A stretch of DNA of 64,000 nucleotides from Serpentinicella alkaliphila (GCF_018141405.1 NZ_CP058648.1:1689001-1753000); one strand, 5' to 3'; shown: positions 9,153 through 19,417, counted from the first letter of the stretch. A program made the numbers and translations. Notes: a model not told the origin generated them from the letters alone.

Positions 9153-9288
9153 ACTAAGCCCCTGTTTACACAGGGGCATAGTTGTGGGTAATTTTATTAT
9201 TTTTACTAAAAATTGATTTAATTAAAGAAATTAATGTTATAATAACTCTTGAGTAATAACATAACCTAGTAAGATATGGGGTGATTAT

Positions 9289-10092
9289 ATGCACGCTACT
9301 GAATGGAGAAGGTTTTTAATACCTTACGAAAATGCGGTAGAAGAACTTAAAGTAAAATTTAAAAGTATAAGAACTGAGCTACGTTCTATAGGTGAATATT
9401 CACCAATTGAATTTGTAACTGGTAGAGTAAAAAGGGTATCTAGCATCATTGAAAAAGCTAAAAAACTTGGCGTAGATATGGAAGATATAAGTACGGGTAT
9501 AGAAGATATAGCAGGAATAAGGATAATGTGTCAATTTGTTGAAGATATCTATACTGTTGTTGACTATATAAGGGATAGAGATGGCAGAGATTTAGAGATT
9601 GTCTATGAGAAGGACTATATAAATAATTATAAAGATAGTGGGTACAGAAGCTATCATATAATAATAAAATATCCAATCCAGACTGCCTTAGGACCGAAAA
9701 CAATTTTAGCTGAAATTCAAATAAGAACTTTGGCTATGAATTTTTGGGCTACTATTGAACACTCTTTAAAATATAAGTATAAACAAAATATTCCTGAACA
9801 TATTGAAGAGCGGATTAAAAAAGCAGCGGATGCTGCATTCAAGCTGGATCAGGAAATGTCAGTTATACGACATGAAATAAGATTAGCTCAGAAAATGTTT
9901 GAGGTTAGATCTAAAACTATATCAAACATATTGAGAAATATATATTTGCTCCGTTCTTCTGGAAGAATTACAGAGGTAGAGCAATTTCAAGAACGATTAA
10001 ATAGGGTTTGGGATAACAGTGAAGTAGTTGATTTAAAATTATTAGATCAAGAGATAAGCAATATTATAGAGAATTATAACTTAAAGGATTAG
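9289..10092 (+). CDS. Small alarmone synthetase, RelA/SpoT synthetase domain (RelQ/YjbM-like)
   Basis: Makes (p)ppGpp from ATP and GDP or GTP in the cytoplasm without a hydrolase domain. The 267-residue protein shows the synthetase landmarks: EFVTGRVKRVSSIIEKAKKL near the start of the catalytic core, DIEDIAGIRIMCQF (the catalytic region of RelA_SpoT), GYRSYHIIIKYP and the substrate-loop EIQIRTLAMNFWATIEHSLKYKY. The C-terminal 70 residues are helical, as in RelQ-type enzymes that assemble as tetramers. The protein is about 50 residues longer than Bacillus RelQ, mostly at the C-terminus. The metallophosphoesterase gene follows after 25 bases and is probably co-transcribed. Confidence 0.85.
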   Translation: MHATEWRRFLIPYENAVEELKVKFKSIRTELRSIGEYSPIEFVTGRVKRVSSIIEKAKKLGVDMEDISTGIEDIAGIRIMCQFVEDIYTVVDYIRDRDGRDLEIVYEKDYINNYKDSGYRSYHIIIKYPIQTALGPKTILAEIQIRTLAMNFWATIEHSLKYKYKQNIPEHIEERIKKAADAAFKLDQEMSVIRHEIRLAQKMFEVRSKTISNILRNIYLLRSSGRITEVEQFQERLNRVWDNSEVVDLKLLDQEISNIIENYNLKD

Positions 10093-10117
10093 TAATATTT
10101 TTTATAAAGGTGATAAA

Positions 10118-10807
10118 ATGGCACTCTATGCGATAGGAGACTTACATTTAAGTTTTAGTAACAATAAGCCAATGGACGTATTTGGTCAGCATTGGCTTAA
10201 TCATTATAAAAAAATTGAAGAAAATTGGGATATGGTAGTAACTGAGAGGGATTCCGTATTAATACCAGGGGATATATCTTGGGCTATGACACTTAATGAA
10301 GCTATATTAGATTTACAGTGGATTGATAAACGGCCGGGACAGAAAATCCTCATTAAGGGAAATCATGACTACTGGTGGGGTTCCATTACTAAATTAAATA
10401 AGCTATTCGAAAATATGCACTTTGTTCAAAACAATTTTTTTCCTTATGGTGAATATGCTATTTGTGGAACTAAGGGCTGGAGTGCTCCAAACGATAGGAA
10501 GATTACTGAGCAGGATGAAAAAATATATCTTAGAGAGGCAAATAGACTGAGACAATCCATTGAAAGTGCTAGTAGGGCCGGGTATGAAAATTTCATTATT
10601 ATGCTACATTATCCACCAACTAATGAAAGATTTGAGCCATCTCTATTCACACAAATAATAGAAGAATTCAGTGTAGAGAAAGTGATATATGGGCATCTAC
10701 ATGGAGAGGGGTCCTATTCCTGTGGACTTAAGGGTCTATATAATGGTGTAGAGTATTGTCTTGCTTCTTGTGATTATCTTAACTTTGATTTATTACGTGT
10801 AAAGTAG
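10118..10807 (+). CDS. Calcineurin-like metallophosphoesterase
   Basis: A 229-residue cytoplasmic phosphohydrolase. All five metal-binding blocks are visible: GDLHLSF (D-x-H), PGDISW (G-D), KGNHDYWW (G-N-H-D), LHYPPTN (catalytic-site His) and YGHLHG (G-H-x-H). The spacing fits the COG1768-like branch of the superfamily. The substrate is unknown. It begins 25 bases after the alarmone synthetase with AAAGGTG before the ATG, which suggests a two-gene unit in which it might act on nucleotides; that link is inference. Confidence 0.8.
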   Translation: MALYAIGDLHLSFSNNKPMDVFGQHWLNHYKKIEENWDMVVTERDSVLIPGDISWAMTLNEAILDLQWIDKRPGQKILIKGNHDYWWGSITKLNKLFENMHFVQNNFFPYGEYAICGTKGWSAPNDRKITEQDEKIYLREANRLRQSIESASRAGYENFIIMLHYPPTNERFEPSLFTQIIEEFSVEKVIYGHLHGEGSYSCGLKGLYNGVEYCLASCDYLNFDLLRVK

Positions 10808-10826
10808 AAGACTTAAGAGGTTATTT

Positions 10827-11435
10827 ATGAAAAAGGGAATTGTTGTAGCTATTATAGGTATTTTACTATTAACCAGCATACCTCAGTATAGAATCATAAA
10901 AAGATATGAGAAGACACTAATTAATACATATGAATTACATGTTAGTTAGGCTGAATATTTTGGACAGAATGATGCTTCTAGACATATAGACAAGGCATTG
11001 GTTTCAATTAATCTAGAAGATTATTATGACCTAATTAAACATTTGGGTGATCTATCAGCGTCATTTTCTGTTGCTGAGGCAGCATTTAGCTTTATGGGAA
11101 CTTATTTAGATATGAAAGCACAAAATAGAGTAGAAGTATTCAGTTATTATTTAAGCTGGTTTTATAGAGACCTGAATGATTATTTACATAATACTATTAA
11201 TAATGTTCAGAAATCAGTAATTAATAAGGAAAAACTTATTGATGAACTTACTCAATTGAAAGAGGCATTTGAATACATGGAGACTAAAATTACGAGGGAA
11301 TTATTAACTGATGAAAGTATTCATGAAATGAACATAACTTGGCATGAAACAATCCAAAAACTTCTAAGGGACTACCCTGAGCATCCTGGTTGTATGGTTT
11401 ACAAGGAAAAATACTATAGAAGTTTGGAAAATTAA
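10827..11435 (+). pseudogene. Membrane-anchored helical protein interrupted by an in-frame TAG
   Basis: An ATG at 10827 opens a signal-anchor sequence (MKKGIVVAIIGILLLTS) that runs to a TAG at 10947-10949. The same frame then continues, without another stop, through about 160 more residues to 11435. The second part is helical and acidic (DYYDLIKHLGDLSASF, FSYYLSWFYRDLND) and has no family I recognise. The absence of any frame change and the obvious leader suggest a single gene of about 202 codons broken by one nonsense change. Downstream restart is possible but would lose the membrane anchor. It follows the phosphoesterase by 19 bases, so it was likely the third gene of that unit. Confidence 0.6.
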
Positions 11436-11445
11436 ATTAGATAAA

Positions 11446-11474
11446 TAAAGTGGGGCAACTTAACCCCACTTTGC
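11446..11474 (-). terminator. Terminator of fba, shared between convergent genes
   Basis: The stem AAAGTGGGG / CCCCACTTT lies between two converging genes. On the minus strand it is followed by a T-rich stretch (TTTATTTAT), which suits fba. The plus-strand T-run is shorter. Confidence 0.7.
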
Positions 11475-11477
11475 TAA

Positions 11478-12452
<975 letters not shown>

Positions 12453-12631
12453 TCATTGAAAATTATATCACTTTTTAATAGTTAATACTATGAATTTTTG
12501 GCATTATACAGTAAAATATAATTAATATGTCCAATTATATTTATATAAAAAGTAATGATGGTTTTTGCAAAATACATTAATATTTTAACCGTAAGTATGA
12601 TAAAATATATTAAGGAATTGAGGTGATTATT

Positions 12632-13147
12632 GTGCGAGTAAAAGCTCATATACCAAATATGTTTACTTTCTTTAATTTAATACTTGGAGTTTTATCAATT
12701 ATTAATATTTTACAGGAGGACTATGTTGCAGCTTCTTTATTAATATTACTAGCTGCTTTTATGGACCGTTTTGATGGAAGTTTAGCGAGAAAATTTGATG
12801 TTGAAAGTGAGTTTGGGAAAGAGCTAGATTCCCTGTGTGATTTAATATCCTTTGGTGTTGCGCCATCGGTTTTAATATGGAGTTTTCAATTAGGTGAATT
12901 AGGTTTCTTTGGACTAGGAGCTATACTTTTATTTGCAGTTTGTGGGGCATACCGTTTAGCACGATACAATATTATGGAATTTGATGGAGTATATATGGGA
13001 ATACCGATTACTATGTGTGGTGGTATTGTTGCTCTTATGACTCTATATTCTATAAATTATAGTTCAAATGCATACGTTGTTAGTTCAATTGTTATCTTAC
13101 TATCATATTGTATGATAAGTAAAAGAATAAAATTAAAGAAGCGTTAA
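12632..13147 (+). CDS. pssA: CDP-diacylglycerol--serine O-phosphatidyltransferase
   Basis: Membrane enzyme that makes phosphatidylserine, the precursor of phosphatidylethanolamine. The 171-residue protein opens HIPNMFTFFNLILG, then shows the CDP-alcohol phosphotransferase signature DGSLAR...G...D...D (full D-G-x2-A-R-x8-G-x3-D-x3-D pattern) at about residues 50-72. Several hydrophobic helices follow, as does the pssA-like ICDxISFGVAPS-type segment (LCDLISFGVAPSVLIW). I chose the GTG at 12632, which lies 5 bases after AGGTGA; the upstream in-frame GTG at 12623 is inside that ribosome site. No psd gene is adjacent. Confidence 0.9.
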   Translation: MRVKAHIPNMFTFFNLILGVLSIINILQEDYVAASLLILLAAFMDRFDGSLARKFDVESEFGKELDSLCDLISFGVAPSVLIWSFQLGELGFFGLGAILLFAVCGAYRLARYNIMEFDGVYMGIPITMCGGIVALMTLYSINYSSNAYVVSSIVILLSYCMISKRIKLKKR

Positions 13148-13165
13148 TAGAATATGACTACATAA

Positions 13166-13190
13166 AGGCTCCTATATGGGGTCTTTTGCT
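13166..13190 (+). terminator. Terminator of pssA
   Basis: A 7-bp stem (AGGCTCC with GGGGTCT, two G-U pairs) around TATAT, followed by TTTTGCTT. Confidence 0.55.
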
Positions 13191-13210
13191 TACAGTAAAG
13201 GGTGTTGAAA

Positions 13211-13762
13211 TTGAGATACATACATGGCGAAAACCTCTTTGAAAAGTTTTCTAATCATAGGGAGGCTTTAATAGAACAATTTAAAAAGGGAGATATTTCT
13301 AAGAAGGAGTTTATCGAGCAAAATTATAGTTTTATACAGAGAATGGACATAAAACCATTTAAAAATATTGATAACTTTGATAAGGCAATATTTAACTACC
13401 AATACTATAATATGATGGCAAAGTATTGTTTTCTGCAAGCTAAGCAGATGAGAAAAAATGATAAGCATACGGATCTAACCAAAGACTTAATGGATAAGGT
13501 TAATTATAATTATAGAAAGAAAGATGATAGTACTTTAAAGGCAATTGAATTGTTGGATTTTTCTAATGTAGAGGCATACTACATCAAAGTTTCTTCTGAA
13601 AACCTAAAGAAACAACTTTTTGAGGTGACTTTTAAAGACTATCCAAAAATTATTTTACACTCTAGGAACCAATGGCTTGTAAATAGATTGAGAGAAGAAA
13701 TGGTATTTAAAGAAGGAGTAAGAAGGTCACTAATTGACAATTATATAAATGAAAAGTATTAA
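13211..13762 (+). CDS. Conserved clostridial protein of unknown function
   Basis: A soluble, basic, mostly helical protein of about 183 residues with no signal peptide or membrane span. Landmarks are YIHGENLFEKFSNHREALIE near the start, EFIEQNYSFIQRMDIKPF, and DYPKIILHSRNQWLVNRLRE near the end. It resembles uncharacterised proteins seen in several Clostridia (DUF6648-like, from memory), but I cannot give it a function. The GTG at 13202 and TTG at 13205 lie in or too near the AAAGGGTG ribosome site, so the TTG at 13211 (8 bases from AAAGGG) is the better start. The RsuA-type gene begins 24 bases downstream and may be co-transcribed. Confidence 0.65.
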   Translation: MRYIHGENLFEKFSNHREALIEQFKKGDISKKEFIEQNYSFIQRMDIKPFKNIDNFDKAIFNYQYYNMMAKYCFLQAKQMRKNDKHTDLTKDLMDKVNYNYRKKDDSTLKAIELLDFSNVEAYYIKVSSENLKKQLFEVTFKDYPKIILHSRNQWLVNRLREEMVFKEGVRRSLIDNYINEKY

Positions 13763-13786
13763 GGATTATACACTTTGGAGGGTATT

Positions 13787-14515
13787 ATGGGAAAAACCTT
13801 AAGATTAGATAAGATATTGGCGAACTTAGGATATGGAAGTAGAAAAGATATAAGGAAAATATGTAAACAAGGTTTGGTTATTGTTGACAACAAGGTTGTA
13901 AAAGATAGCTCAAAGCATGTTGATCCATATGAAAGTGAAATTAAAATTGGAGACGAAATAATTGAATATAAAGAGTTTGTATATTTAATGATGAATAAAC
14001 CTGATGGAGTAATCTCTGCAACAGAAGATTCAATACATCAAACAGTTATTGATTTGTTAGATGAAGAGCATAGAATATTTGAGCCATTTCCAGTGGGGAG
14101 ACTAGATAAAGATACGGAGGGACTACTACTACTAACTAACGATGGGAAACTTGCCCACCAGTTACTTTCGCCTAAAAAACATGTACCAAAAACCTACTAT
14201 GCTAAAGTAATAGGAAAAGTTACGGATGAGGATATAAAGAAATTCGAAATAGGAGTTAAAATAGAAGAGGAGTATACTACATTACCAGCGGAATTAGTTA
14301 TATTAAAATCAGATGAAATATCAGAAATAGAACTAACTATTTACGAAGGAAAATTTCATCAAGTAAAAAGAATGTTTGAAGCTGTAGATAAGAAGGTTGA
14401 ATATTTAAAAAGATTATCTATGGGCCCGTTACAACTAGATGAGGATTTACAGCTTGGTGAATATAGGGAATTAACGGATGAAGAATTAGAAGAGTTATTT
14501 CAAATTAAAATTTAA
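13787..14515 (+). CDS. rsuA: RsuA-family rRNA pseudouridine synthase
   Basis: Converts a specific rRNA uridine (U516 in 16S rRNA for RsuA proper) to pseudouridine. The 242-residue protein has an N-terminal S4 RNA-binding domain (about residues 4-60, LRLDKILANLGYGSRKDI) and a catalytic domain with the active-site Asp in FPVGRLDKDTEGLLLLTNDG. The downstream LAHQLLSPKKHVPKTYYAKV and GKFHQVKRMFEAV stretches suit the RsuA branch better than RluB, E or F. The ATG at 13787 is 5 bases after GGAGG; an in-frame TTG at 13775 overlaps that site and is rejected. Confidence 0.85.
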   Translation: MGKTLRLDKILANLGYGSRKDIRKICKQGLVIVDNKVVKDSSKHVDPYESEIKIGDEIIEYKEFVYLMMNKPDGVISATEDSIHQTVIDLLDEEHRIFEPFPVGRLDKDTEGLLLLTNDGKLAHQLLSPKKHVPKTYYAKVIGKVTDEDIKKFEIGVKIEEEYTTLPAELVILKSDEISEIELTIYEGKFHQVKRMFEAVDKKVEYLKRLSMGPLQLDEDLQLGEYRELTDEELEELFQIKI

Positions 14516-14586
14516 AAATTGTAAATCAGGGGTATTAATTATTTATTAATATATATCTAAAAGCAATCCATTAAAGGAGGGATCTT

Positions 14587-15351
14587 ATGTATAAAATAGT
14601 AACTGCAGAAAGATTTTTTTGGGAGGGGATTGATTTAAACAATAAAGTAGTGCTGGAAGGGGGCACTAGCTGGGGAAATACAACTAGGATTATAGTTAAT
14701 AAAATTCTAGAAAACAATTGGAATACTAAGTTAATATCTGTAGATATTGATGATAGTCATTTTAATGAAATTGAAGATGAGTTGAGACAAAGCTACAATC
14801 AGTTACAATTAATGAAAGGTGATTTAAGTAATCTCGACTTTATTGAGGATGAATCCATTGATGTTGTTATATGTAATTATACAATGTCTTCAGTTAATCA
14901 GTTCCCTTTAAGAGTACTTAAAGCACTTAAGGAATTGTATAGAGTATTAAAAAAAGACGGACAACTACTTATAACTGAGGAGATGCCCTTATGGTCTATT
15001 GACAATACAGAGTTTTGTTATTGGTCTAAAAGATCTAGGATTATAAAAAGTATAAGTGTGTTGAAAGCTATGCCTCATTTTAATGAAATATATCCAAATG
15101 ATTTAGAGGAATCCTTAAAAATAGTTGGATTTAGGAATATAGAATGTCAGCAATTTAAGGAGAAAATAGATGCTGAACTGGCTACTAAGTTTTTAGATAA
15201 AAAGAAACAAACTTTGATAAAAGGTTCAAATGATTTAGATAATGATAATGTAACGAAGGGCTTCGTTCAGTTGACAGAAGAACTTGTAAAGAAATTTGAA
15301 GGAACTGAAGAGTTTTCAGCACCAGCATATATTATAAAAGCTAAAAAATAG
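14587..15351 (+). CDS. SAM-dependent class I methyltransferase
   Basis: A 254-residue protein with a Rossmann-type methyltransferase fold. Motif I appears as VVLEGGTSWGNTT. An acidic strand end LISVDIDD follows, then the DVVICNYTMSS motif of Methyltransf_11-type enzymes and the helix LKELYRVLKKDGQLLITEEM. The C-terminal quarter is Lys-rich. A good AAAGGAGGG ribosome site precedes the ATG. The substrate is unknown, and the neighbours (a pseudouridine synthase and an rRNA methyltransferase) do not prove an RNA substrate. A terminator follows. Confidence 0.75.
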   Translation: MYKIVTAERFFWEGIDLNNKVVLEGGTSWGNTTRIIVNKILENNWNTKLISVDIDDSHFNEIEDELRQSYNQLQLMKGDLSNLDFIEDESIDVVICNYTMSSVNQFPLRVLKALKELYRVLKKDGQLLITEEMPLWSIDNTEFCYWSKRSRIIKSISVLKAMPHFNEIYPNDLEESLKIVGFRNIECQQFKEKIDAELATKFLDKKKQTLIKGSNDLDNDNVTKGFVQLTEELVKKFEGTEEFSAPAYIIKAKK

Positions 15352-15392
15352 TTTCTAAATGTTGGCGAATAATAGAAATTTAGGGTATAATA

Positions 15393-15425
15393 TAGTGACT
15401 TGAAAAACGGGTCACTATTTTTATT
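15393..15425 (+). terminator. Terminator after the methyltransferase gene
   Basis: TAGTGAC pairs with GTCACTA across an 11-base loop and is followed by TTTTTATTA. Confidence 0.75.
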
Positions 15426-15497
15426 ATATATTAAAAAATAACAAATACTATAATGAACAAATTCTAATAGTAGTTATTACATAGGAGTGAGATCAAT

Positions 15498-16865
15498 ATG
15501 CCTAAGAAGAAGGAAATAGTAGAATTTATAATAGATGAAAATGAATTTGGTGGAAAAGCCTACGGTTACATAGATAATACAAAAATATCTGTCAAGAATG
15601 CAATTAAAGGTCAGAAAGTTAAGGCAATAATTTCGAAGGTAAGAAATAATAAGGCTGAAGCTAAGGTTATGGAAGTTTTAGAAAGGTCAGCATTAGAGCA
15701 GGAGGAGAACTGTCTTCACTTTGGGGTATGTGGTGGTTGTTTTAAACAGACAGTTTCTTACGAAAATCAACTGGCGATGAAAGAAAATCAAGTAAAAAAA
15801 TTGTTTCAAGAACTTAACATAGAATACAAAGAATGGATGGGTATTGAAGGGAGTCCACTTCCCTATACTTATAGAAATAAGATGGAATTTTCCTTTGGTG
15901 ATGAAGAAAAGGGTGGACCTCTAACTTTAGGTATGCACAAAAAAGGAAGGCATTATGATATAGTAACAGTTGACGAGTGCTTAATCATGGACGAGGATTT
16001 TAGAAAGATTCTTACTACGATTTTAGATTATTTTAAAGAAAAAAATGTTCCTTATTATAACAGTAGGAGTCATATAGGCTATTTAAGACATTTAGTAGTA
16101 AGAAAAGCATATTTTACGAAAGAAATACTAATTAATTTAGTCACAACTACACAGTTAGAGCATGATATGAATGAAATAAGAGACATAATTATTAATACAA
16201 ACTTCCAAGGGAAATTAGTAGGTTTACTACACACATTTAATGATAATTTAGCTGACACTGTACAAAGTGATAAAACTGAAATTCTTTATGGACAAGATTT
16301 TGTAATGGAAGAGCTTTTAGGTCTAAAATTTAAAATATCTGCGTTTTCATTTTTTCAAACAAATAGCCCTGGTGCAGAAAAACTTTACTCTATAGTTAGG
16401 GACTTTGTTGGAAATTCTGATAACCAAATGGTATTTGATCTTTATTGTGGAACTGGTACTATCGGTCAAATTGTAGCGCAAAATGCGAAAAAAGTAATTG
16501 GAATAGAACTGATCGAAGATGCAGTAGAAGCAGCTAATAATAACGCTAAACTAAACAATTTAAACAATTGTACATTTATATCAGGAGATGTTAAAGAAAA
16601 AATAAAAGAATTAAAAGATAAGCCAGATATTATTATATTAGATCCACCAAGAGCAGGAATTCATCCCCAAGCTCTTCAAGATATTATAGCCTTTAATGCA
16701 CCACAAATAGTTTATGTTTCATGTAATCCTAAAACACTCGTAAGAGATTTGGTAGAATTAGGAAATAAAGGATACGAAATAAAAAAAGTTAAATGTATGG
16801 ATATGTTTCCGCATACACCCCACGTGGAGTGTGTTGTCTTGATGTCAAAGGCAAAAAAATTATAG
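15498..16865 (+). CDS. rlmD: 23S rRNA (uracil-C5)-methyltransferase, RlmD/RumA type
   Basis: Methylates uracil (U1939 in E. coli numbering) of 23S rRNA using SAM. The 455-residue protein has an N-terminal TRAM domain (about residues 1-60), then the iron-sulfur cysteines CLHFGVCGGC and a fourth Cys in TVDECLIM. The methyltransferase core follows with VFDLYCGTGTIGQIVA (SAM motif I), DIIILDPPRAGIH (motif IV) and the catalytic nucleophile in VYVSCNPKTLVRDL. AGGAGTGAG precedes the ATG. Firmicutes often have several TrmA/RumA paralogs, so the exact target base is inferred. A bipartite hairpin terminator follows. Confidence 0.9.
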   Translation: MPKKKEIVEFIIDENEFGGKAYGYIDNTKISVKNAIKGQKVKAIISKVRNNKAEAKVMEVLERSALEQEENCLHFGVCGGCFKQTVSYENQLAMKENQVKKLFQELNIEYKEWMGIEGSPLPYTYRNKMEFSFGDEEKGGPLTLGMHKKGRHYDIVTVDECLIMDEDFRKILTTILDYFKEKNVPYYNSRSHIGYLRHLVVRKAYFTKEILINLVTTTQLEHDMNEIRDIIINTNFQGKLVGLLHTFNDNLADTVQSDKTEILYGQDFVMEELLGLKFKISAFSFFQTNSPGAEKLYSIVRDFVGNSDNQMVFDLYCGTGTIGQIVAQNAKKVIGIELIEDAVEAANNNAKLNNLNNCTFISGDVKEKIKELKDKPDIIILDPPRAGIHPQALQDIIAFNAPQIVYVSCNPKTLVRDLVELGNKGYEIKKVKCMDMFPHTPHVECVVLMSKAKKL

Positions 16866-16885
16866 GCAAGAACCCCAGTAATAAA

Positions 16886-16962
16886 GGGCTTTCCAGCGTT
16901 TGCTGCTTAATGTTGTAAAAATAGCTGCCGGCAAATTGACTGGAAAGCTCTATTTTTATTTT
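16886..16962 (+). terminator. Terminator of rlmD, branched hairpin
   Basis: An outer stem GGGCTTTCCAG / CTGGAAAGCTC (16886-16896 with 16940-16950) encloses about 43 bases containing a small GCCGGC palindrome, and is followed by TATTTTTATTTT. The gap from here to 17180 shows no coding region I can support. Confidence 0.6.
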
Positions 16963-17179
16963 GCGTATGAACAGGTCGACCTCATTAATTGAGAGAGGGT
17001 TTAGTTGACACGACAGATCAGATAACGGGCATTTTTACATAGGTTGATGAGAAGTGTTAGATGTGTTTGTACACGTATCGCAACGATTACAGCTATTATA
17101 ACCATAAAAAAATATTAATAGATCTCATATTCCGCTGAATAGATTATAAAATCCCATCTTTGACAGTTAATAAAGAAAA

Positions 17180-17219
17180 AAAGCTTGTAACCTGTTATAA
17201 ATAGAAGGTTACAAGCTTT
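17180..17219 (-). terminator. Terminator at the 3' end of decayed element IS-B
   Basis: A 13-bp perfect stem (AAAGCTTGTAACC with GGTTACAAGCTTT) is followed on the minus strand by TTTTTTTCTTT. It lies 31 bases past the original stop of the IS-B transposase (17250), so it is probably that element's own terminator. Confidence 0.7.
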
Positions 17220-17249
17220 ATATATTTGTCCAAAAAGTGCGTAATTTTT

Positions 17250-17343
17250 TTATCTTTTCGTATCTTTAAAAATATTTTTCATATGTGTGTTTTTTATTAT
17301 TTGATGATCCGTTCTGAAGCCAAAAGCCTCATGAAGTGCATCT
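17250..17343 (-). pseudogene. C-terminal piece of the IS-B transposase, left of IS-A
   Basis: On the minus strand this reads DALHEAFGFRTDHQII, then KNTHMKNIFKDTKR and a stop, a lysine-rich ending normal for clostridial transposases of this group. The first 52 bases (17292-17343) are identical to 19446-19497, where the same protein is cut and instead runs into IS-A sequence (PDFRT, stop). This piece is therefore the true end of the IS-B transposase. Confidence 0.8.
17292..17343. repeat. 52-bp target-site duplication, left copy
   Basis: A perfect 52-base direct repeat of 19446-19497, directly abutting the left terminal inverted repeat of IS-A. Unusually long, variable target duplications are a documented trait of IS1634 and IS1549 elements. 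Confidence 0.9.
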
Positions 17344-17432
17344 CCTGACTTTGGAACATCATTCATAAGAAAAAGTGCTGTAATCGTCTGTCTATAGAAG
17401 TTTCAGCACTTTTTATTGTTGTTTTACGTTCA

Positions 17433-19293
17433 CTACATCTTTTTAATTATATTGGGGATTTCATTACTTAGCAGAACATTCTTTTCAATCTTAAATATGT
17501 CTTTGTTTATTTTACTATTAAGTAATTTGTCTGACATTATATATAATTTGTCTACTTTGTAATCAATTTCATCTATTATAAATCCTTCTAGTCCATTGAT
17601 TATTTCATAGGTAGATAATTCAACTTTATTCACTGCTAACTTATACTCTAATATTCTTTGCATTACTAAGGCTAAATAACAAATTAAAAAATGCGACCTA
17701 ATTCTTCGTTCTTTAAAGTGATATACTGGTCTTGTTTTTAAATTTGTTTTTAATATTCTAAAGGATTCTTCAATTTTATATAGAGATTTATAAGCTACCA
17801 TTATATCTCTTTGGGTTCATATCCACTTTATTTGTAACAATGTAAAAATATCCGAAATTTTCTTGCTCTTGTTTAATTATTTCCTCATCAATTTCAATGT
17901 TTATTTTTTCTTTAGGGTTTTCTACTGCTTTATAATACTTGCTTTTGGATTTAGTTGTTGAGTTGATTGTAAAATCCTTTATATTCTTTTTAGCTCTTTC
18001 AATCATTTTCTCTTGTTTAAACATCTCACGTTCTTTGTAGACATCTGAATATTTTTTTATGATTAATTCGTCATAGGTTTCATCATTCTGACTCACCTTT
18101 CTTTTACTGGTTATATATCCGCTTTTGTATTTAGCTTCTGCATTAGAAGTTATGTTCCAAGATGAATTAAATTTCTTCTCTTTTAAATCTTTAGGAACTG
18201 CACTGCCCTTAGAACCTACAATGTAACTAAGCCCTTTACCTCGAATCATCTCTAAGTTAGCCCTTGAATTTAAGCCCCTATCGGCCACTATTATGATTTC
18301 TTTTATGGTGTAATTATTTAATATATCGTCAATGACTTCTTCCATGGTATGTAATTCATGTTTGTTGCCTTTAAAAAGCCTATAAGAAATAGGTATCCCA
18401 TTGGTGTCTATTAGTAAGCCCATAACAACTTGTGTTTCATTTCTTTTATTATCCTTACTCATACCTCTTTCTCTAAATCCGTCTTCATCAAAAGACTCAA
18501 AGTAATAGGTTGTACAGTCATAAAATGCTAATGACATATTTCTATCTGGAATAATCTTTCCTATATGATCATTTAAATGTTTGAAAAGTTTATTTTCATT
18601 CATTTCAAAATTTTTATCATAGGTAGCTATATTTTGTTCCAATTCATCAGAAGTGTTTTTAATGTTATATTCTAATATTTTTTTAGCCTCTGAATCAACG
18701 GTATCTAAGAGGATTTCCATGTTTTTTATGAGCTGAACTCCATCTGTTAGTGCTTTAGATTTATGTTTATTAAATCCAGAAAAAACATCTAGGGAAGAAT
18801 AAATGTTATCGCTATTCACAAAACTGAAATCATATAGGAAATCATCTTTTCTAGAAGCCACTTCAAGCTTGCTTGAAGGATTAAATAATCTACCAAGTAC
18901 CTGATAGAACATTAAGTTACTAAAGGAATAATCTAGTTTAGAATCTTTCACCATTTTAGTAAAAAAGTTAGGTAATTTCAATTGGTTAAAGATTTTTAGG
19001 TATGGAAGATAACCTAAGTTTTTATGATTAAGAGAAAGCTTATCTTTTGACAATGATTCAATGAAATCTTCAAAGTTTTCAAATCCTTGAGAAGCTTCAT
19101 CCAGTCTAATCATTTCTTTTAGATCTGCTTCAGCTTGAGCAAGAGCTTCCTTACCTGATTTAGAATCTAAATCATGAGTACCAAAACCTTTAATCTGAAT
19201 TTTTTTTGATTTCTTAGTTTTGGGATCTCTAATCCCCTTAGCGATTGATATAAAATATTTACCATTTGGTCTTTTAGATTTACTAATATACAT
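17433..19293 (-). pseudogene. IS1634-family transposase with a single-base frameshift
   Basis: A DDE transposase of the IS4/IS1634 superfamily. The first frame runs from the ATG at 19293 (after GGAGGTG) to a stop at 17788. It contains the first catalytic Asp in FYDCTTYYFES and the second in IIVADRGLNSRA. The third catalytic residue lies in the shifted frame: YKSLYKIEESFRILKT carries the IS4-type Y-(2)R/K-(3)E-(6)K motif. Removing one base near 17808 turns ...MNPKRYNGSL-stop into ...NPKDIMVAYKSLYKIEESF, so a one-base insertion explains the break. IS1634 elements are not known to use programmed frameshifting, so the copy is probably dead. Confidence 0.85.
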
Positions 19294-19376
19294 GCTACAC
19301 CTCCACAAAAACCCTCTAACTATATTATACATCATATTCTACACCACGACAAGTCGTGAGCGTTAATAAATAAAAA

Positions 19377-19417
19377 AATAATGAGAAATGTTAAAAATTA
19401 GACATTTACTCATTATT
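19377..19417 (-). terminator. Inward-facing terminator inside the right end of IS-A
   Basis: A 15-bp stem with one bulged base (AATAATGAG-AAATGT with ACATTT-A-CTCATTATT) is followed on the minus strand by a long T-run. It lies between the IS end and the transposase start, so it would stop transcription entering from the flank. Confidence 0.75.

Noticed and set aside
9156-9178. GC-rich hairpin (GCCCCTGT / ACAGGGGC) as a terminator
   Set aside because: The stem is good but is not followed by a T-run on either strand, so I did not list it as a terminator.
10947-10949. TAG as a pyrrolysine codon
   Set aside because: No pyl genes are seen and nothing in the protein suggests a need; a nonsense mutation is more economical.
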